Below, piece after piece: positions 60,885 through 64,000 of a stretch of DNA of 64,000 nt. Location: assembly GCF_016862275.1 (NCBI RefSeq), contig NZ_BOMQ01000027.1, forward strand, positions 1 through 64,000, read 5' to 3'. The notes below the pieces were generated by a model. The model was not told the DNA's origin and made no database searches. It saw only the letters and a program-made list of their open reading frames with translations. This stretch comes from Actinoplanes nipponensis (GTDB taxonomy: Bacteria; Actinomycetota; Actinomycetes; Mycobacteriales; Micromonosporaceae). The first letter of the stretch is position 1, and each line of letters starts with the position of its first letter. The translations under genes were made by a program, and so were the position numbers.

Positions 60885-60960
60885 ACGGTAGGCATCTTCG
60901 TGCCAAGATGGTGGTCCGTCGAGGCGGACTTCCGCCCTTGCCTTATCACCGAGGTGACAA
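60885..60960. promoter_or_regulatory. operators between the flavoprotein and PucR-type genes
   Basis: CATCTT-N6-AAGATG (60893-60910) lies just upstream of the flavoprotein -10 TACCGT (minus, 60885-60890). TTATCACC-GA-GGTGACAA (60943-60960, one mismatch) lies immediately before the regulator's GTG at 60964. Confidence 0.5.
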
Positions 60961-60963
60961 GTC

Positions 60964-62178
60964 GTGCTGGAGCCGCGCGTCGCGGAGCTGCCCGCCGAGG
61001 TCGGCGAACGGCTGCGGGCGGAACGGCCGGCGCTGCGCGACCGGGTGCTGGGCACCATGCGCGCGGCGATGAGCGGGCAGGGCCGGTCGCTGACCGGCGG
61101 GCAGGGGCGCGGGCTGACCCTGGGCGTGGAGACCGCGGTGGAGGCGTTCGTGCGGGCGGTGGCCGAGCCCGCGCACGATCCCGACGGCACCCGGGAGGTC
61201 TTCGTCGAGCTGGGGCGCACCGAGTTCCGGGAGGGCCACAGCGTCGACGCGCTGCGCTCCATCCTCACCCTCGGCGGCCGCGCCATCTGGGCCTACCTGG
61301 TCGAACGGGACCTGCCGCCGGCCGTGCTCTACGTGCTGGCCTCGGCGCTGTTCGGCTTCATCGACGCGCTCGCCGGGGCCGCGGCCGAGGGCTACCTCGA
61401 CGAGCAGCGCCGGCACGCCCGCGACTGGGACACCACCCGGCGCCGGCTGATCACGCTGCTGGTCCAGCCCGACCCGCCGGGCGCCGCGGCGATCCTGGCC
61501 GCGGCCGACGCGGCGCGCTGGCGGCTGCCCGGGTCGGTGGCCGTGGTCAGCGTCGAGGGCACCGACGGCGAGCACCTGGCCCGGCGCGCCGGCAGCGGCA
61601 CGATCGCCACGGTCATCGACGACGCCACCCGGCTCATCCTGCCCGAGCCGGCGACCCCGGGCCGCGTCGCGCACCTGGCGGCGGCGCTGGCCGGGCAGCG
61701 GGCGGCGCTCGGGCCGGCGGTGGCGCTCGACCAGGCCCGGCTGTCGTACCGGCTGTCCCGGCGGGCGTTGCAGTTGCAGCGGGCCGGGGTGCTGCCGAGC
61801 GCCGCGCTGCTGCCGTGCGACGAGCACCTGGTCACGCTGATCCACGCGTGGGAGCCGGGGCTGGCCGGCCGGCTCGCCGGGCGGTGGCTGGCCCCGCTGG
61901 AGGCGCTCGGCGCGGCGGAGCGCGAGGTGCTCGCGGCCACGCTGCTGGCCTGGCTGCGCGCGCAGGGGCAGGTGCTCGCGGCGGCGGCCGCGCTGCCCGC
62001 GCACCCGCAGACGGTGCGGTACAGGATGCGCAAGATCCGGCGGTTGTTCGGTGCGGCGCTGGACGACCCGGACGCGCGGCTGGCCCTGCAGCTCGCGCTG
62101 ACCCACCGGGCGGCCGGGACGCTCGCGCATGGGCCGGGGAGCCTCGACGATGGCCGCCGGGGCGCCGCCACCGGTTGA
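60964..62178 (+). CDS. PucR/CdaR-type helix-turn-helix regulator
   Basis: A 404-residue regulator. The N-terminal two thirds are helical without a named sensor domain (LRSILTLGGRAIWAYLVE, LFGFIDALAGAAAEGYLDEQ). The C-terminus is the PucR-type HTH_30: AAALPAHPQTVRYRMRKIRR then LFG. Such proteins respond to catabolic intermediates. Divergent from the flavoprotein gene. The GTG start lies right after an inverted repeat, hinting at autoregulation. Confidence 0.85.
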   Translation: MLEPRVAELPAEVGERLRAERPALRDRVLGTMRAAMSGQGRSLTGGQGRGLTLGVETAVEAFVRAVAEPAHDPDGTREVFVELGRTEFREGHSVDALRSILTLGGRAIWAYLVERDLPPAVLYVLASALFGFIDALAGAAAEGYLDEQRRHARDWDTTRRRLITLLVQPDPPGAAAILAAADAARWRLPGSVAVVSVEGTDGEHLARRAGSGTIATVIDDATRLILPEPATPGRVAHLAAALAGQRAALGPAVALDQARLSYRLSRRALQLQRAGVLPSAALLPCDEHLVTLIHAWEPGLAGRLAGRWLAPLEALGAAEREVLAATLLAWLRAQGQVLAAAAALPAHPQTVRYRMRKIRRLFGAALDDPDARLALQLALTHRAAGTLAHGPGSLDDGRRGAATG

Positions 62179-62186
62179 CTGGCGGC

Positions 62187-62678
62187 ATGTACGCACTGAG
62201 GGTGACGGCACTTCTGGCCGCGACCATGACCACCGGGCTGATGGCCGGCGTCTACGGTCTCTATCAGCACACGATCATGCCGGGGCTGGGCCGCACCGAC
62301 GACCGCACGTTCGTGGGCGCCTTCCAGGCCGCCGACCGGGCCATCATCAACCCCTGGTTCCTGACCGGCTTCGTGGGGGCGGTGCTGTGCACGGCCGCGG
62401 CGTGCCTGCTCAACGCCGACCGGCGGCTGCTGCCGTGGCTGCTGGCCGCGCTCGCCCTGAACGTGCTGGTGTTCGCGGTCACCGTGACGGTCCACGTGCC
62501 GCTCAACGACGCGCTCAAGGCGGCCGGCGACCCCGGCCGGATCGCCGACCTGGCGGCGGTCCGCGAACGCTTCGACGAGGCCCGCTGGGCCACCTGGAAC
62601 CTGGTCCGCACGCTGAGCTCCACGGCGGCGTTCGGGTTGCTGTGCTGGGCGCTGACGGTCCGCGGCCGGATCCGGTAG
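62187..62678 (+). CDS. DUF1772 (anthrone-oxygenase-like) membrane protein
   Basis: A 163-residue protein with four hydrophobic helices: LLAATMTTGLMAGVYGLYQH, FLTGFVGAVLCTAAACLL, LLAALALNVLVFAVTVTVHV and a last one near the C-terminus. The VHVPLNDALK motif and the RWATWNLVRT segment are typical of DUF1772. Function unclear; some relatives act on anthrones. It lies 8 nt after the PucR-type gene and may be co-transcribed. Confidence 0.82.
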   Translation: MYALRVTALLAATMTTGLMAGVYGLYQHTIMPGLGRTDDRTFVGAFQAADRAIINPWFLTGFVGAVLCTAAACLLNADRRLLPWLLAALALNVLVFAVTVTVHVPLNDALKAAGDPGRIADLAAVRERFDEARWATWNLVRTLSSTAAFGLLCWALTVRGRIR

Positions 62679-62687
62679 CCGCCCGCG

Positions 62688-64000
62688 TCAGGCCGGGACG
62701 ACCAGCACCGGCGCCGGTTCCGCGGCGAGCATCCGGCCCGCCTCCTCCGCCGGCACCGGCCGGGACAGCAGGAAGCCCTGGGCCAGGTCGCAGCCGAGGG
62801 CGCGCAGGGTGGCGAGCTGCCCGGCCTGCTCGATGCCCTCGGCGACCGTGGTCATGCCCAGGCTCGCGCCCAGCCGCACGATCGTGTGGACCAGCGCCTC
62901 GTCCTCGCGGTCGCCACCCAGCCGGTCCACGAAGGACCGGTCGATCTTCAGGATGTCCATCGGGTACCGGCGCAGGTAGGCCAGCGAGGAGTACCCCGTG
63001 CCGAAGTCGTCCATGGCCAGGGTGACGCCCAGCGCCTTGAGCCGCTGGAGCTGGGTGAGGTTCTCGTCGGTGTCGGTGAGCAGCACGCTCTCGGTCATCT
63101 CCAGGCACAGCTGGTCGACCGGCATGCCGGTCTCGGCGAGCACCTCGGCGACCATCGCGGACAGGTCGCCGTGCTCGAACTGGCGCACGGAGACGTTCAC
63201 GGCCATCTTGAGCCGCCGGCCGCTGCCCGCGCCCCAGGCCACGGCCTGCCGGCAGGCCTCGGCCAGCACCCAGCGCCCGAGCGGCACGATCAGGCCGGTG
63301 GTCTCGGCGATGCCGATGAAGTCCAGCGGCGAGACCATCCCGCGGGTCGGATGGCGCCAGCGGACCAGCGCCTCGAAGCCGACGATCGCGCCGGTGCGCA
63401 GGTCCACGGTGGGCTGGTAGTGCAGGGCCAGCTCCTCGCGGTCCAGGGCCAGGCGCAGGTCGGCCTCCAGCTCCAGCCGCCCGACCAGGCCGGCGAGCAT
63501 CCCCGGGTGGTACGCGGCCAGCCCGGCCCCGCCGGCCGCCTTGGCCCGGTACATCGCCAGGTCCGCGTTGCGCAGCAGCTGATCGATGTCGCCGGCGTCG
63601 GCGCCCCCGGCCAGCCCGATGCTGGCGGCCACCGGCAGGTCCCGCTCCCCCACCCGGACCGGCTCGGCCAGCGCGGCCGCGATGCGCCCGGCGACGGCCT
63701 CCGCGTCGGCGAGCGCCGTCGGGGACGTGATCACGACGCCGAACTCGTCGCCGCCGAACCGCGCCACCGTGTCGCCCTCCCGGACAGCGGCCCGCAGCCG
63801 GTCGGCCACCTGCACGAGCAGGGCGTCGCCGGCGGCGTGGCCGAGGCTGTCGTTGATCTCCTTGAAGCCGTCCAGGTCGAGCAGCAGGACGGCGGTGCCG
63901 GCGCCGTCGCGGGCCAGCGCCTCGAGCGCCCGCTCGCGGAACAGCGCCCGGCTGGCCAGTCCGGTCAGCGCGTCGTGGTACGCCTCGTGCACGAGCTGTT
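62688..64000 (-). CDS. GGDEF-EAL cyclic-di-GMP protein, N-terminus beyond the window
   Basis: The visible part (about 437 residues) is the C-terminus of a composite protein. The GGDEF domain has HDALTGLASRALFRERAL and an intact RFGGDEFGVV, so diguanylate cyclase activity is possible. The EAL domain has GFEALVRWRHPT, VNVSVRQF, MDDFGTGYSSLAYLRRYPMD and TVAEGIEQ with metal-site residues kept, so phosphodiesterase activity is also possible. Sensor domains would lie upstream, off the right edge. No RxxD-type inhibitory site was identified with certainty. Confidence 0.92.
   Translation of the reverse strand, partial: QLVHEAYHDALTGLASRALFRERALEALARDGAGTAVLLLDLDGFKEINDSLGHAAGDALLVQVADRLRAAVREGDTVARFGGDEFGVVITSPTALADAEAVAGRIAAALAEPVRVGERDLPVAASIGLAGGADAGDIDQLLRNADLAMYRAKAAGGAGLAAYHPGMLAGLVGRLELEADLRLALDREELALHYQPTVDLRTGAIVGFEALVRWRHPTRGMVSPLDFIGIAETTGLIVPLGRWVLAEACRQAVAWGAGSGRRLKMAVNVSVRQFEHGDLSAMVAEVLAETGMPVDQLCLEMTESVLLTDTDENLTQLQRLKALGVTLAMDDFGTGYSSLAYLRRYPMDILKIDRSFVDRLGGDREDEALVHTIVRLGASLGMTTVAEGIEQAGQLATLRALGCDLAQGFLLSRPVPAEEAGRMLAAEPAPVLVVPA

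Noticed and set aside
59310..62186. Plus-strand open frame extending for about 950 codons upstream of the DUF1772 start
   Set aside because: It crosses the flavoprotein on the opposite strand and the PucR gene in another frame; only the part from 62187 has domain-like sequence.
1..64000. tRNA, rRNA, CRISPR, IS or prophage features
   Set aside because: No tRNA-like cloverleaf with conserved arms, no regularly spaced repeats of CRISPR length, no transposase or integrase proteins noticed; a covariance-model scan would be needed to exclude small RNAs.

Overview
The window reads as chromosomal DNA of a high-GC actinomycete. It has GTG starts, dense GTGA/ATGA gene overlaps, TANNNT -10 boxes placed 6-8 nt before leaderless start codons, mycothiol-type enzymes and very GC-rich third codon positions. 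The gene set (inositol operon with an ABC importer, LAL-type LuxR regulator, GH18 chitinase, M4 protease, several solo LacI/ROK/GntR regulators) suggests a Micromonosporaceae/Actinoplanes-like soil actinobacterium. That placement is an inference from style, not from a marker gene. I saw no rRNA, tRNA, CRISPR array, insertion sequence or prophage gene.

Layout. 0.1-1.8 kb: an OmpA-domain lipoprotein, then a convergent gap holding a Lys-Ala-Gly-coding tandem repeat. 2.2-14.1 kb: an 11-gene myo-inositol catabolism and import operon on the minus strand (iolC, Cgl0159-type aldolase, iolB, iolD, mmsA/iolA, iolE-like, binding protein, permease, ATPase, Gfo/Idh dehydrogenase, TIM-barrel isomerase). 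A divergent GntR regulator follows, with operator-like palindromes between them. An unlisted 30-codon ORF sits between permease and ATPase. 15-20.2 kb: housekeeping and accessory minus-strand genes (APH-like kinase, DinB-like protein, methyltransferase, GNAT, APC permease, GPP34). 20.5-24.9 kb: DUF1800-DUF1501 pair, extradiol dioxygenase, TerC. 25-30.6 kb: secreted M4 protease below a giant LAL regulator. 30.8-32.7 kb: thioesterase-like, VOC and AraC genes.

32.7-42 kb is a regulated envelope-export region. A response regulator and histidine kinase sit upstream of an HlyD adaptor, a MacB-like ATPase, an FtsX permease and a membrane-anchored protein. Across an aldo-keto reductase lies a second, orphan HlyD adaptor divergent from a small lipoprotein. 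Both adaptor genes carry the same promoter layout: four CTCGGAG-like heptamers at an exact 11-bp period, 10 nt upstream of matching CACA(G/C)T elements. This is the strongest unexplained signal I found; it suggests that the response regulator controls both loci.

42.5-51.8 kb: asparaginase, LacI plus GH3 glucosidase, an MFS exporter and ROK regulator sharing one operator, a histidine phosphatase, and a flavin monooxygenase with its FMN reductase. 52-59 kb: chitinase, AlkZ-like winged-helix protein, small Cys-containing secreted protein, pgi, DoxX/MarR pair, NmrA/TetR pair. 59-64 kb: flavoprotein dehydrogenase divergent from a PucR-type regulator, DUF1772 protein, and a GGDEF-EAL protein running off the right edge. 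A second cross-locus pattern is a TTGA-N4-TCAA palindrome at three redox promoters (dioxygenase, DoxX/MarR, flavin monooxygenase), twice placed over a -35 box.
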